Positions 16,860-25,694 of a stretch of DNA of 64,000 nucleotides are shown here, in pieces. A model generated the notes under the pieces. The model was not told where the DNA came from. It did not search any database and saw only the letters and a list, made by a program, of their open reading frames with translations. Positions within the stretch are counted from its first letter, which is position 1. Every line of letters begins with the position of its first letter. This stretch comes from Cutibacterium namnetense. Its GTDB lineage: Bacteria > Actinomycetota > Actinomycetes > Propionibacteriales > Propionibacteriaceae. Position numbers and translations under genes: made by a program. The stretch covers positions 1 to 64,000 of the forward strand of contig NZ_LWHO01000008.1 of the NCBI RefSeq assembly GCF_001642025.1, written 5' to 3'.

Positions 16860-17296
16860 GACTTCTCCTGCTGGTTAGCGACACGATCAAGGTTGTCGAC
16901 GCCGAAGGCCTGCGGTAGCACCTCGGTCATCGTTTGCACCCCCGCTGGGGTGTCGATGAGCATCGTCGGGCCACCATGTTCCCACAGCAGCTGGCGACAC
17001 CGCCCACACGGCATGATCGTCTCACCCATAGCGTCCACGCAGCAGAAGGCGAGGAGGTGTCCCCCGCCCCCAGCCACGAGGTCACTGATAAGCCCGCACT
17101 CTGCGCACAAGGTGACACCATAACCAGCGTTTTCCACGTTGCATCCGACGACGATGCGACCATCTTCTGCAAGCCCGGCTGCTCCCACTGGGAAGTGGGA
17201 GTACGGCACGTATGCCCGTTTCGTCAGTTCGCGAGCTCGACAGCGCAACGCGCCCCAGTCGACGTCCACGTCACTCCTTGATATACGGGGTGCCAT
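16856..17296 (-). CDS. cdd: Cytidine deaminase
   Basis: 146 residues, homotetrameric type: hydrolytic deamination of cytidine and deoxycytidine to uridine forms. Zinc ligands and the catalytic Glu are seen in TLCAECGL and MPCGRCRQ; the nucleoside-binding VGCNVENAGYG is intact. The start overlaps the end of the upstream permease gene by 26 nt, and the stop overlaps the RNase H start by 4 nt, so it lies inside the transporter operon and probably acts on nucleosides brought in by it. Confidence 0.92.
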   Translation of the reverse strand: MAPRISRSDVDVDWGALRCRARELTKRAYVPYSHFPVGAAGLAEDGRIVVGCNVENAGYGVTLCAECGLISDLVAGGGGHLLAFCCVDAMGETIMPCGRCRQLLWEHGGPTMLIDTPAGVQTMTEVLPQAFGVDNLDRVANQQEKS

Positions 17297-18629
17297 CGGC
17301 TGCTGGCGGCCTCACCTTGCCAACCAGGCCGGCCACGGCGACGATCGTCGCGATGTACGGCAAGATGAGCAAGAACTGCGACGGCATCGGCGCGCTAATC
17401 GTCGACAGCTCGGTGGACAGCTGGGTTACGAAGCTGAAGAACAGCGCCATGACGGCTGCCAAGCCAGGACGCCACCGGCCCATAATGAGAGCGGCAAGAG
17501 CAATGAAGCCGTTACCCACCGTGATGTCCTTCGAAAACGACCCGACGGTACCGATCGTAAAGTAGGCGCCCCCCAGGCCAGCAAAGATGCCACCGACGAG
17601 CACGGCGGACCACCGCACGCCAGCAACCGAGATACCCACAGTGTCAGCGGCCTCAGGATGCTCACCAACAGACCGGACCCGCAGCCCCCACTTAGTGCGC
17701 CACAGCAGGAACCACACCAGCGGAATGCAAAGGAATCCGATGTACACCAGCACAGTCTGATCGAAGAATATCGGACCGAAAAACGGAATCTTCGACAGCC
17801 CTGGGATAGCGACAGCTTCCATGATTGGCGCCGTGTTGTACTCCTCAGCATCCGGAGAAAGCAACTGGGTGTAGAAGAAACCCGTTAAACCAGATGCGAA
17901 AAGGTTGACGACCACGCCCATCACGACCTGATCGACGAAATATTTGATGGTAAAGACAGCCAGCAATGCGGCAGTCAGCACGGAAGCGACTATCGCCACC
18001 ACGATGGCGGCGAAAATCGACTTTGTGATGGATCCGACGAGGGCTGCTGCAAAAGCTGCGGTAAGCATCTGCCCCTCGATAGCGACGTTGACGACACCAG
18101 CACGCTCACACATGACGCCGCACAGCGCACCGAGAACTAGCGGGGTTGCCACCGACAAGGTGCCCTGAAGCTGGCCGGCAACCTGGAATGGCAAACCACG
18201 TCCGGCAGCAGCCCAGCTCAGGAAGCCGATGATGATAGCGATCCCTGCGACGACACCGGCAGTGATCGTAAGAGTGTGACGGCTGCGCCCCATAAAGAAA
18301 GCTCCAGCCGCCAACAAACACGCGACAGCACTCACGAGCACAACCGGGAATCCGGACACACTCAAGGTGCCCAATTCCTTACCGGCGAGGGCATCAGTAA
18401 AAGCAAAGTGGGCCTCACCTGACGTTTTGGTCAGCAGGAAAAACAGCACCACTGCCATGATGGCGATGAGTACACCCGTGGACAGTCGATGGGTACGAGC
18501 CTCACGGGACTCCACCTGCTCAAACTCCAATTCCTTGTCGAGCGCCTCACTGGCTTCAGCAGGGAGTTCGATACCGACCTTGGTGATATCTGAGGTGGTG
18601 GGACGAGGAAAGCGCGATGCCGGGCTCAT
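17271..18629 (-). CDS. nupQ: Nucleoside ABC transporter permease (NupQ/YufQ type)
   Basis: 452 residues, branched-chain-amino-acid/ribose-type permease family found with BMP lipoproteins. An N-terminal extension of about 50 hydrophilic residues precedes about ten hydrophobic segments. Family stretches include LVLGALCGVMCERAGVVNVAIEG and VRSVGEHPEAADTVGISV, the conserved cytoplasmic loop that meets the ATPase. It pairs with the next-door NupP-type permease. The 4-nt overlaps on both sides of the permease pair show strict co-translation. Confidence 0.88.
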   Translation of the reverse strand: MSPASRFPRPTTSDITKVGIELPAEASEALDKELEFEQVESREARTHRLSTGVLIAIMAVVLFFLLTKTSGEAHFAFTDALAGKELGTLSVSGFPVVLVSAVACLLAAGAFFMGRSRHTLTITAGVVAGIAIIIGFLSWAAAGRGLPFQVAGQLQGTLSVATPLVLGALCGVMCERAGVVNVAIEGQMLTAAFAAALVGSITKSIFAAIVVAIVASVLTAALLAVFTIKYFVDQVVMGVVVNLFASGLTGFFYTQLLSPDAEEYNTAPIMEAVAIPGLSKIPFFGPIFFDQTVLVYIGFLCIPLVWFLLWRTKWGLRVRSVGEHPEAADTVGISVAGVRWSAVLVGGIFAGLGGAYFTIGTVGSFSKDITVGNGFIALAALIMGRWRPGLAAVMALFFSFVTQLSTELSTISAPMPSQFLLILPYIATIVAVAGLVGKVRPPAADGTPYIKE

Positions 18630-19897
18630 ACCAGGGCTCCCTTCGTAGTGGTGTCAGCCGGGACCGGCCCACGGTCACGTTTCTTAGTGCGCTTTTCCCT
18701 GCGCGTCTTAAGGAACGGCAGGATCGTCTTAACCAGCATCGGAGCGGCCACAAACATGACGATCACCGCCTGAATGACCCGAACCAGATCTAGGGAGGTT
18801 TGAGTCATGGCTTGCATACGCAAACCGCCCTGGTTCATAGCACCCCAAAATAGGCCAGCAAGAACAATACCGAGAGGCCTAGAGCGACCCAGCAAAGCGA
18901 CCGTGATCGCATCGAAGCCGATGGTCCCAACCAGGCCGATGGACAGCTGAGTCGGAGTGGCACCGGAGATCGGACCAAGGGCCACCTCAACGCCGGCCAT
19001 ACCGGCCAAGCCACCCGAGATAATCATCGTCCAAGCAATAATGGAATTGGTATTCATACCAGCGGTAGCCGAGGCATTCGGGTTGGAGCCGACCGCACGA
19101 ATCTGGAAGCCCAACGGAGTTCGGTCAAGCAACCACCAGGTGGCCACGGCAAGCAGCAGGGCCAGGAAGAATCCGAGGTGTAGCTGAGATCCGGCCATCC
19201 GCGGGAAGGTGGCGTTCCAGTCGACGATCGGTGCTATCGGATCGGTACGGCCGGGCATTTGGAAGGCCGTGGTTGTCAACAACCAGGCCAACAGACCACC
19301 AGCAATGTAGTTGAGCATGATCGTCACGATGACCTCGTTAGCACCAGCACGGGCTTTGAGGACGCCAGCTATGCCACCCCAGATCGCTCCGCCAATGAAT
19401 CCGGCAATCACTGCAAAGAGCAGGTGAACCGGCAACGGCAAGGCGTGGAAATTAAATCCGACCCAAGCGGCCAATGTTGCTCCGGCAATCGCCTGGCCCT
19501 GACCGCCAATGTTGAACAGACCCGCTTTGAAGCCCAAACCAATGGCAAGACCGCCACAGATAAGGGGGGCCGACTGGGCTGTCGTCGCCGTGAAAGCCTG
19601 CCAGGATCCGAAAGCCCCCTGACACAGGGCCGCGTAAGCAGAGGAAATCTGAGCCCATGAGTCACTCAAAGCGTCGGGACGAGAGAAGAGGTAGCTCCAT
19701 TCCTTACTGATCTTAGGATCGGCGGCAACCATAACAATCGCCGAGACGATGAAAGCCAGCACAAATGCAGCGATTGTCACCCATAGATCATTCCAAGGAA
19801 AGGAACGGTGCGACGTAGCCTCGGGCCGGGACGCGGTAGCCGCCGTCGACGAGGTGGCCTCGTTCGACGGGCTGGGTTTCGGGGATTCGGTACTCAT
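18626..19897 (-). CDS. nupP: Nucleoside ABC transporter permease (NupP/YufP type)
   Basis: 423 residues. About 30 N-terminal Ser/Thr/Ala-rich residues precede the membrane domain, which carries LICGGLAIGLGFKAGLFNIGGQGQ spread over helices 2-3 and the loop QIRAVGSNPNASATAGMN. The C-terminal tail is strongly basic (KTRREKRTKKRDRG). It forms the membrane heterodimer with NupQ. Its ATG overlaps the ATPase stop and its stop overlaps the nupQ start, both by 4 nt. Confidence 0.88.
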   Translation of the reverse strand: MSTESPKPSPSNEATSSTAATASRPEATSHRSFPWNDLWVTIAAFVLAFIVSAIVMVAADPKISKEWSYLFSRPDALSDSWAQISSAYAALCQGAFGSWQAFTATTAQSAPLICGGLAIGLGFKAGLFNIGGQGQAIAGATLAAWVGFNFHALPLPVHLLFAVIAGFIGGAIWGGIAGVLKARAGANEVIVTIMLNYIAGGLLAWLLTTTAFQMPGRTDPIAPIVDWNATFPRMAGSQLHLGFFLALLLAVATWWLLDRTPLGFQIRAVGSNPNASATAGMNTNSIIAWTMIISGGLAGMAGVEVALGPISGATPTQLSIGLVGTIGFDAITVALLGRSRPLGIVLAGLFWGAMNQGGLRMQAMTQTSLDLVRVIQAVIVMFVAAPMLVKTILPFLKTRREKRTKKRDRGPVPADTTTKGALV

Positions 19898-21483
19898 TCC
19901 GAGACCTCCTTGTGTCCCTTGGCGACGCTGTCACACGCCTCGTCATAGCTGAATCCGGCCATCATGAGACCGAGAACATCGCGGGGAGTTCCCGCCGGTG
20001 CGATGCCCACGATGCGACCGCGGTACATCACCGCAATACGGTCTGATAGCGCCTCAATTTCGTCAAGTTCAGTTGAGACGATGAGCACCGCTGTGCCGTT
20101 GTCGCGTTCCTTAACCACCCGTTTGTGCAGGAACTCGATAGCACCGACGTCGACACCGCGGGTGGGCTGAGAGGCCACCAGGACGCTCAACGGACGTGCG
20201 AGTTCTCGCGCCAGCACAACCTTCTGCTGATTACCACCCGACAGCGACGACACCGGCAGCGAGGCCGACGGAGTACGAATATCGAACTCCTCGACACGAT
20301 CACGCGCATTGTCAGCGATCCGCTTGAGCTGCAAGTAACCGTGCTTGGAATAGGAACCAACCTGATTCAGCACGAGATTTTCAGCAATGGAGAACTCGCC
20401 AACAAAACCGTCCCGCTGACGGTCCTCAGGCACGAATCCGAGTCCGGCTTCAATAACCTTGACGGGGGCCGCACCAGTAGTGTCCTTACCATCAATACGG
20501 ATCGTTCCCGACGTCGGTTTGATGAGCCCAAGCAAGGAGGAGGCGAGCTCTGTTTGACCATTACCTTGCACTCCGGCGAGGCCGAGAATCTCACCACCTG
20601 CGACGGATAGTGTCACGCCATCGACGACGACTGATCCGCGCTCATCAGCCACGGTGAGGTCGTTGACTTCCAGGCGAGGGCCAGCCGGCTTAGCCTCGTC
20701 TTTGTCGACGATAAGCTTGACGGCTCGCCCCACCATCATCTCAGCGAGTTCGGCCTCAGACTGGTCGGCGCTAGCTTGACCTACGATACGGCCGCGTCGG
20801 ATCACAGTGATGTCATCAGCGATCGCGCGAACCTCACGCAACTTGTGGGTAATGAAAACGATGGCTCGACCCTCGTCACGCAGGGTTTTCATGACAGCCA
20901 TGAGCTCGTCGATTTCCTGCGGGGTGAGCACAGCAGTGGGCTCGTCAAAGATGAGATATCGAGCGTCGTTAGCCAGGGACTTCAAGATCTCGACACGCTG
21001 CTGGACGCCGACCGGCAGATTCTCTATGACCGAATCTGGGTTGACGTCGAGACGGTACCGATCAGACAGTTCGCACACTTTTGCGCGGGCTCGTCGCATC
21101 GACAGCACACCTGCGGTCGATTCTTCTCGCCCCAACGCAATGTTTTCAGCTACCGTGAAAACGTTGACGAGCATGAAGTGCTGGTGAACCATTCCAATGC
21201 CGGCCATCATGGCCTGCTTGGAATTCTCGAAGTGTTGCTCCACTCCGTCGATGTAGACCTGCCCTTCGTCAGAAGGCAGCAAGCCGTACAGAATGTTCAT
21301 GAGGGTCGACTTGCCGGCACCGTTTTCGCCAAGCAAGCAGTGAATTCGGCCGGGAACGATGTCGAGGTCGATGTGGTCGTTGGCCGTCAGAGTCCCGAAT
21401 CTCTTCGTGACGCCGCGCAGGCTCAGCCCATCTTTGAGGGGTGCATTGTCACCGGGTGGGGCAACGGTGGTGTTGGTGGTCAC
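19894..21483 (-). CDS. nupO: Nucleoside ABC transporter ATP-binding protein, two ABC domains (NupO type)
   Basis: 529 residues with two nucleotide-binding domains in tandem, as in ribose and nucleoside importers. Domain 1 has Walker A GENGAGKST, signature LPVGVQQRVEI and Walker B LIFDEPTAVLTP. Domain 2 has a degenerate Walker A (GVQGNGQTEL), signature LSGGNQQKVVLAREL and VASQPTRGVDVGA in place of a canonical Walker B Asp-Glu. One site is therefore probably non-hydrolytic, as is usual in this family. The GTG at 21483 is chosen for AAGGATC upstream; the in-frame 5' extension to 21546 would run through a 16-bp hairpin and is unlikely to be coding. Confidence 0.88.
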   Translation of the reverse strand: MTTNTTVAPPGDNAPLKDGLSLRGVTKRFGTLTANDHIDLDIVPGRIHCLLGENGAGKSTLMNILYGLLPSDEGQVYIDGVEQHFENSKQAMMAGIGMVHQHFMLVNVFTVAENIALGREESTAGVLSMRRARAKVCELSDRYRLDVNPDSVIENLPVGVQQRVEILKSLANDARYLIFDEPTAVLTPQEIDELMAVMKTLRDEGRAIVFITHKLREVRAIADDITVIRRGRIVGQASADQSEAELAEMMVGRAVKLIVDKDEAKPAGPRLEVNDLTVADERGSVVVDGVTLSVAGGEILGLAGVQGNGQTELASSLLGLIKPTSGTIRIDGKDTTGAAPVKVIEAGLGFVPEDRQRDGFVGEFSIAENLVLNQVGSYSKHGYLQLKRIADNARDRVEEFDIRTPSASLPVSSLSGGNQQKVVLARELARPLSVLVASQPTRGVDVGAIEFLHKRVVKERDNGTAVLIVSTELDEIEALSDRIAVMYRGRIVGIAPAGTPRDVLGLMMAGFSYDEACDSVAKGHKEVSE

Positions 21484-21523
21484 GGGGCAGATCCTTCCAC
21501 GTCTGGTCCCTGATGTCGTGTGC

Positions 21524-21570
21524 GCCGACGACGCGCCGACCTCCACACCGGAGATCGGCGCGTCGTCGGC
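21524..21570 (-). ncRNA. Intercistronic hairpin between the BMP and ATPase genes
   Basis: Perfect 16-bp inverted repeat (arms 21524-21539 and 21555-21570, 15-nt loop) in the 137-nt gap. There is no T run downstream on the minus strand, so it looks more like a stabilising or processing element, or a partial terminator, than a full terminator. Confidence 0.65.
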
Positions 21571-21620
21571 TCACGTGGTTGGCCGCACAGCGGCTGGGCG
21601 AACCGAATTCGCGCTCAGAC

Positions 21621-22739
21621 TCACTTCGGCTGGGCCTTTGAGGTGATCTTGATCTTGCCGGAACTGATGTCGTCAGTAATCGTCTTCAGCTCGTTCTTGA
21701 CGTCGGCGGGAACCTTGGAGTCGAACTCGTGGAACGGGGACAGACCGGTGCCATCGTCCTCTAGGGAGCCGACGTATGGCTTGCTGTCGAACTTGCCATC
21801 CTTGGCGGCTTTAACCGCATCGAAGACGGCAACATCCATGCCCTTAAACACCGAAGTAATGATGTTGGGGCAATAGGCGGGCTGGGTCTTGCAGCCATCA
21901 CCGTCAACCCAGATAGCGTTAGCCTTTCCACCCGAAGACTTCACAACCTGCAACGCACCGTTTCCGGCATTGCCCGCCACCGGCAAGATGATGTCGGCAC
22001 CCTGGTTAAGCAGTGCTTGAGCAGTTGCCTTACCACCGGAGACGTTCTGGAACGGGTTGGGCTGCGGGACGAACTGGCCGTCCTGCTTTTTGGCATCCCA
22101 GCCGATGACCTGAACCGACTTATTCTTCTGCTTGTTGTAGTAGTCAACTCCCTGGGCGAAACCATCCATGAAGATGGTGACGGTTGGGATCTTCATGCCC
22201 CCGAAGGTGGCAACCTTGCCGGTCTTGGTCAGGGCGGCCGCAAGATAGCCGGCCTCAAAAGAAGACTGAGCAGTGTTGAAGACCATCGGCTTGAGGTTTT
22301 CAGGAGGATTCGCCGGATTGTCGTCAACGATGGCGAACCGGACGTTCGGGTTTGCTTTCGCAGCGGCGACGGTGGGCTTGTCGAGCAAGACCCCAACGGA
22401 GACGATGATCGAGCACTTGGCATCCACCATGGACTGCAAATTGGTGGCGTAGTCCTTATCGTCCTTCGACTCGACTTTGGCGGTCTTCACACCAAGGTCG
22501 TTAGCAGCCCTATTGAGACCCTGGAGAGAAGTCTCGTTGAAGGATTTGTCGTTGAAGCCAGCGGAGTCAGAGACCATACAGGCCTTGAACTCACCGGAAT
22601 TCGAGTTGCCCTTCCCCCCAGCAGAGGTGGTGGAGCTCGCCTCCGAGCCCGTGGACGCGCTCGGAGGCTGCGCACAGGCCGACAGTGACAAGGCTGCGAC
22701 GGCAAAAACGGCGGGGATAGCGAGGTGTAGGTTCTTCAC
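21621..22739 (-). CDS. nupN: BMP-family nucleoside-binding lipoprotein
   Basis: 372 residues, Bmp/PnrA substrate-binding family, extracytoplasmic and lipid-anchored. The signal peptide ends in lipobox LSAC (Cys about 22), followed by a Ser/Thr/Gly-rich linker. DSAGFNDKSFNETSLQGL is the family nucleoside-site motif, and later IVDDNP, PTVTIFMDGFAQGVDYYN and IWVDGDG fit the fold. It captures purine and/or pyrimidine nucleosides for the downstream ABC transporter. The start is GTG, with AGGAGG 7 nt upstream. It is first in the operon and separated from nupO by a stable hairpin, an arrangement often used to make more binding protein than transporter. Confidence 0.9.
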   Translation of the reverse strand: MKNLHLAIPAVFAVAALSLSACAQPPSASTGSEASSTTSAGGKGNSNSGEFKACMVSDSAGFNDKSFNETSLQGLNRAANDLGVKTAKVESKDDKDYATNLQSMVDAKCSIIVSVGVLLDKPTVAAAKANPNVRFAIVDDNPANPPENLKPMVFNTAQSSFEAGYLAAALTKTGKVATFGGMKIPTVTIFMDGFAQGVDYYNKQKNKSVQVIGWDAKKQDGQFVPQPNPFQNVSGGKATAQALLNQGADIILPVAGNAGNGALQVVKSSGGKANAIWVDGDGCKTQPAYCPNIITSVFKGMDVAVFDAVKAAKDGKFDSKPYVGSLEDDGTGLSPFHEFDSKVPADVKNELKTITDDISSGKIKITSKAQPK

Positions 22740-22875
22740 GGACTGCCTCCTGGAGCAGACGACGATCCAACGATGGGGAAGCCCGTGTGGCAGCTTTCGC
22801 CGGTCGGGCCATAAAACTGTAACCCCTTCGTGGTGGAATCGACATTTTAACGGTCAAGCTGGCCCTAGGGGAACA

Positions 22876-22896
22876 TGCCACCTTGCTTCGGTGGCA
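22876..22896 (-). terminator. Short hairpin after the kinase-like gene
   Basis: TGCCACC (22876-22882), loop ttgcttc, GGTGGCA (22890-22896), between the kinase-like gene and the BMP gene. The remaining 22740-22870 is AT-richer and probably holds the BMP promoter (TTGACC on the minus strand near 22858), but I cannot place a -10 confidently. Confidence 0.4.
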
Positions 22897-22924
22897 CCGG
22901 CAATTCAGGGGGGCGACCTGGGTG

Positions 22925-24163
22925 TCAGACCACCTGATCGATCAGAGCCTCAGCCGCATCAACGGTCGATAAGGTTTCAGCCTGCCAATTGTCCTCTTGG
23001 CTGCGATAGGGCCCGGTAGCCAACGAAATCGCGACCGCCGCAGAGCGCAGCCTCAACTCAATCGGATCTACCCGCGAGTCGAAGACCGGAACCCACGCCG
23101 TCAAAATCTGCCGCATGCGATCGGCCTGAAACGCATTCATCCGCTGCACCGTAGACAAATGGGCGACGAGACAAGCGAGATCATCGGCCCGGCGCCCCGG
23201 CCCGATGGTGTCGACGTCAAGGATTCCGCACACTTGGCCATTCCATACGTGGATCTGACCCTCGTGAAAATCACCATGGGTGGGTTCGTTCCCCGCCGGC
23301 ACATCCGCCAGTCCTTGGGCGATGGTCTGGGCCATCCTTTCTAATCGCTCGCTCTGGTCAGGCAGGGCAGCTGCGACCATACGGCAGTAGTGGTCGACCG
23401 ATTCACTCCACGGTGACCGGCGCGGGAGATCACACACCTGCGGGGGTAACTGGTCGAGCAGGTCAACAAGGCTCTCAGCGGTGCACGGGGTTCCTAGCTC
23501 AAATAGGGCCTTGCTAAGTGGGCATCCCGGCAATTCGGTAAGAAAAAGTAGGTTGTCCTCGGTGACGCCGGCCACCGTGGGGCTCGGCACCGACGCGCGA
23601 GTCAGCAAGTCGTGGCGTGCCAGCGTCGCCTGGAAGATACCATCACGCAACACCTTGACATAAAAGCGCCGATTGCTGACCTCGACGCACAGCACCGCGC
23701 GACGTCGCGGCCGGTATCCGATCATGCGCAGATTGATCTGCTGGGCGCTCACCCGAGCACCGACCAGATCCAGGTCAGAGATGATGGCCGCCATGTGTTC
23801 TGGGTATGCCGCGCGCGAGAGTCCCGGCAAATCGGGGTCGTCGGGATAACGCCAGACGGCAACCTCTCGGGATCCGTCAACGTAAATGTCAGCGCGTGAA
23901 TCAGTCACTACTGGGCCACTCGCTCGGGCGCTCATGCCGAACAGCTCCTGTCGCTTTCCCGCAGGCCACTGCACCCAAGCCTGATAGGTCGCCGTCGTGG
24001 ATTGACCAGGGTTCGTGTCAACGTGATCGAGGTGCCAGTCGATGAGATCTCCACCAGCGTGCTCGACGGCTGTTTTCAACAACTCACCGGCTCCCGGGCC
24101 GGTAAGCAAGACCGCCCCGTCGGCATCTTTTCCAGGACCGCCGAGCCACGCGGGTCGCCTCAC
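22925..24163 (-). CDS. Aminoglycoside-phosphotransferase-like kinase (unknown substrate)
   Basis: 412 residues. The C-terminal half carries the APH/choline-kinase catalytic loop THGDFHEGQIHVWNG (His-x-Asp-x-His, then Gln) and the metal-binding GILDVDTIGPG, with RADDLACLVAHL after it. The N-terminal half has RRRAVLCVEVSNRRFYVKVLRDG, a plausible ATP-binding beta region with its Lys. These kinases phosphorylate small hydroxylated molecules; there is no evidence for antibiotic resistance. The start is GTG and overlaps the CNNM-family stop by 4 nt (GTGA), so the two are co-translated, which may hint at a membrane-related function. Confidence 0.75.
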   Translation of the reverse strand: MRRPAWLGGPGKDADGAVLLTGPGAGELLKTAVEHAGGDLIDWHLDHVDTNPGQSTTATYQAWVQWPAGKRQELFGMSARASGPVVTDSRADIYVDGSREVAVWRYPDDPDLPGLSRAAYPEHMAAIISDLDLVGARVSAQQINLRMIGYRPRRRAVLCVEVSNRRFYVKVLRDGIFQATLARHDLLTRASVPSPTVAGVTEDNLLFLTELPGCPLSKALFELGTPCTAESLVDLLDQLPPQVCDLPRRSPWSESVDHYCRMVAAALPDQSERLERMAQTIAQGLADVPAGNEPTHGDFHEGQIHVWNGQVCGILDVDTIGPGRRADDLACLVAHLSTVQRMNAFQADRMRQILTAWVPVFDSRVDPIELRLRSAAVAISLATGPYRSQEDNWQAETLSTVDAAEALIDQVV

Positions 24164-25566
24164 GCGCTTGCCGCCTCCCGCTCGGGGCGCGGGGCTGCCG
24201 ATGCCCCCGCCGGTACCATTGGTGCGCCAGGCGCATCCAAGCGACGAATCCTCAGCCAGGCTGCACGCAGACCATCAACCTCAGTAACCGTCAGCTCAAT
24301 ATTGGGATCAGGCTCAACATCCTTGTCGTCCTCGTCAGCCACGTATCCGACCGGATCAAGGTGAACGTCGACCTGAGCACCCTTAGTCGGCACTTCACCG
24401 GTCTGAGCCATGAAATACCCCGCGACAGTGTCGTAAGGCCCTTCGGGCAGTACTAGGCCAACCTTGTCGGAAAATTCCTCGAGCGTGGTTAGGCCATCAA
24501 TGTCGCGCTGTCTGACGTGAGCTAGGTCAGAGGGCTCAATGGTGTCGTACTCATCGGTAATGTCGCCAACGATCTCCTCGACGAGATCTTCCAAGGTAGC
24601 GATGCCAGCCGTACCGCCATACTCGTCAAGCACGATCGCCAAGTGGGCGTTAGCGCGACGCATCTCGGTCAGCGCCTTGAGTACCTTGACGGTGTCGGGT
24701 AGTGAAACGACGGTACGTACCAGTTGAGATACCCGACTGGCACGAATCTGAGGGTCGAGTTCGAGCAAATCTCGAACGTGAACGAATCCAAGCACCCGAT
24801 CTGCCGATCCGTCGATCACCGGATACCGAGAATGGGACCCATCGCGAACCACCTGAGCAGCTTGAACAGCCTTCATTGATCCTTGCAGGAAGTCGACCTC
24901 GGTGCGCGGAACCATCACCTCACGTAAAGATTTTTCTCCCACGGCGAAGACCTCATCAAGGATAGTGCGCTCCTCGTCCCCCAGGGTCGCTGAGGAGACG
25001 ACCATGGAACGGATCTCCTCGTCGGTCACCTCTTCACGAGCCGCGGCGGGATCGCCGCCAAGAACTTTAACGACAAGGTCCGTCGAAACCCCCAGAAACC
25101 AAATGATGGGCCGGAACAGGGTAGCGACGCCGTTCACCATCGGGCCAAGCGCCAGGGAAAATCCCTCGGCACGCTGCATGGCCAAACGCTTAGCTACAAG
25201 CTCACCTAACACGATGGAAAAGTAAGAAATAATGATCGTGATAGTTACCAGAGCAACCGTTGCAGCTACTGGCACCGACATTCCCCAGGACGCGAATATT
25301 GGCGCAAGCTGGCTAGCCAGCGTCGCACCACCAAACGCCGAAGCGAGGAAGCCTGACAAGGTAACGCCGATTTGCACCGCAGACAGGAAGCGGTTGGGGT
25401 TTGATTGCAGCTTTTGAATGGAACGACCGCGAGATCCGCGGGTCGCCGCCAATTGCGTGACTTGGGAATCGCGGAGGCTCACCAGCGCCATCTCGGCAGC
25501 CGAAAACACTCCGCCTACGAGGATGAATAGGAGAATGAGGGCAGCGTCCTCAAAGACCTCAGCCAC
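24160..25566 (-). CDS. CNNM/CorC-type membrane protein (DUF21-CBS-CorC domains)
   Basis: 468 residues, often annotated hemolysin. Order: four-helix CNNM (DUF21) membrane domain in the first about 190 residues (FILVGGVFSAAEMALVSL), a CBS pair (about 200-340, with VMVPRTEVDFL and VLDEYGGTAGIATLEDLVEEIVGDI), then a CorC_HlyC domain near the C-terminus (LPEGPYDTVAGYFMAQTGEVP). Family members move or sense Mg2+ and similar cations with nucleotide control through CBS. A GTG start is used, with AAGGG upstream. It is the first gene of a two-gene unit with the kinase-like gene. Confidence 0.85.
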   Translation of the reverse strand: MAEVFEDAALILLFILVGGVFSAAEMALVSLRDSQVTQLAATRGSRGRSIQKLQSNPNRFLSAVQIGVTLSGFLASAFGGATLASQLAPIFASWGMSVPVAATVALVTITIIISYFSIVLGELVAKRLAMQRAEGFSLALGPMVNGVATLFRPIIWFLGVSTDLVVKVLGGDPAAAREEVTDEEIRSMVVSSATLGDEERTILDEVFAVGEKSLREVMVPRTEVDFLQGSMKAVQAAQVVRDGSHSRYPVIDGSADRVLGFVHVRDLLELDPQIRASRVSQLVRTVVSLPDTVKVLKALTEMRRANAHLAIVLDEYGGTAGIATLEDLVEEIVGDITDEYDTIEPSDLAHVRQRDIDGLTTLEEFSDKVGLVLPEGPYDTVAGYFMAQTGEVPTKGAQVDVHLDPVGYVADEDDKDVEPDPNIELTVTEVDGLRAAWLRIRRLDAPGAPMVPAGASAAPRPEREAASA

Positions 25567-25694
25567 GACCCTTCACCATTCCTCTCCTCACAGAGACAAT
25601 AACGAAGGTGGCGGGACTATCGCCCTCCCGGTCATCGTTGTGCATAAGACTAAGAATAGGGGCTCAGCCCGGCAGAACTCCATGGCAGGACGCC

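Noticed and set aside
21484-21546. Longer N-terminus of the nucleoside ABC ATPase
   Set aside because: The extension would be encoded through a perfect 16-bp hairpin, whereas GTG 21483 has a good ribosome site.
22925-24163. Aminoglycoside resistance gene
   Set aside because: Only the shared kinase fold is visible; overlap with a CNNM-family gene and lack of similarity to known resistance enzymes argue for a housekeeping kinase.
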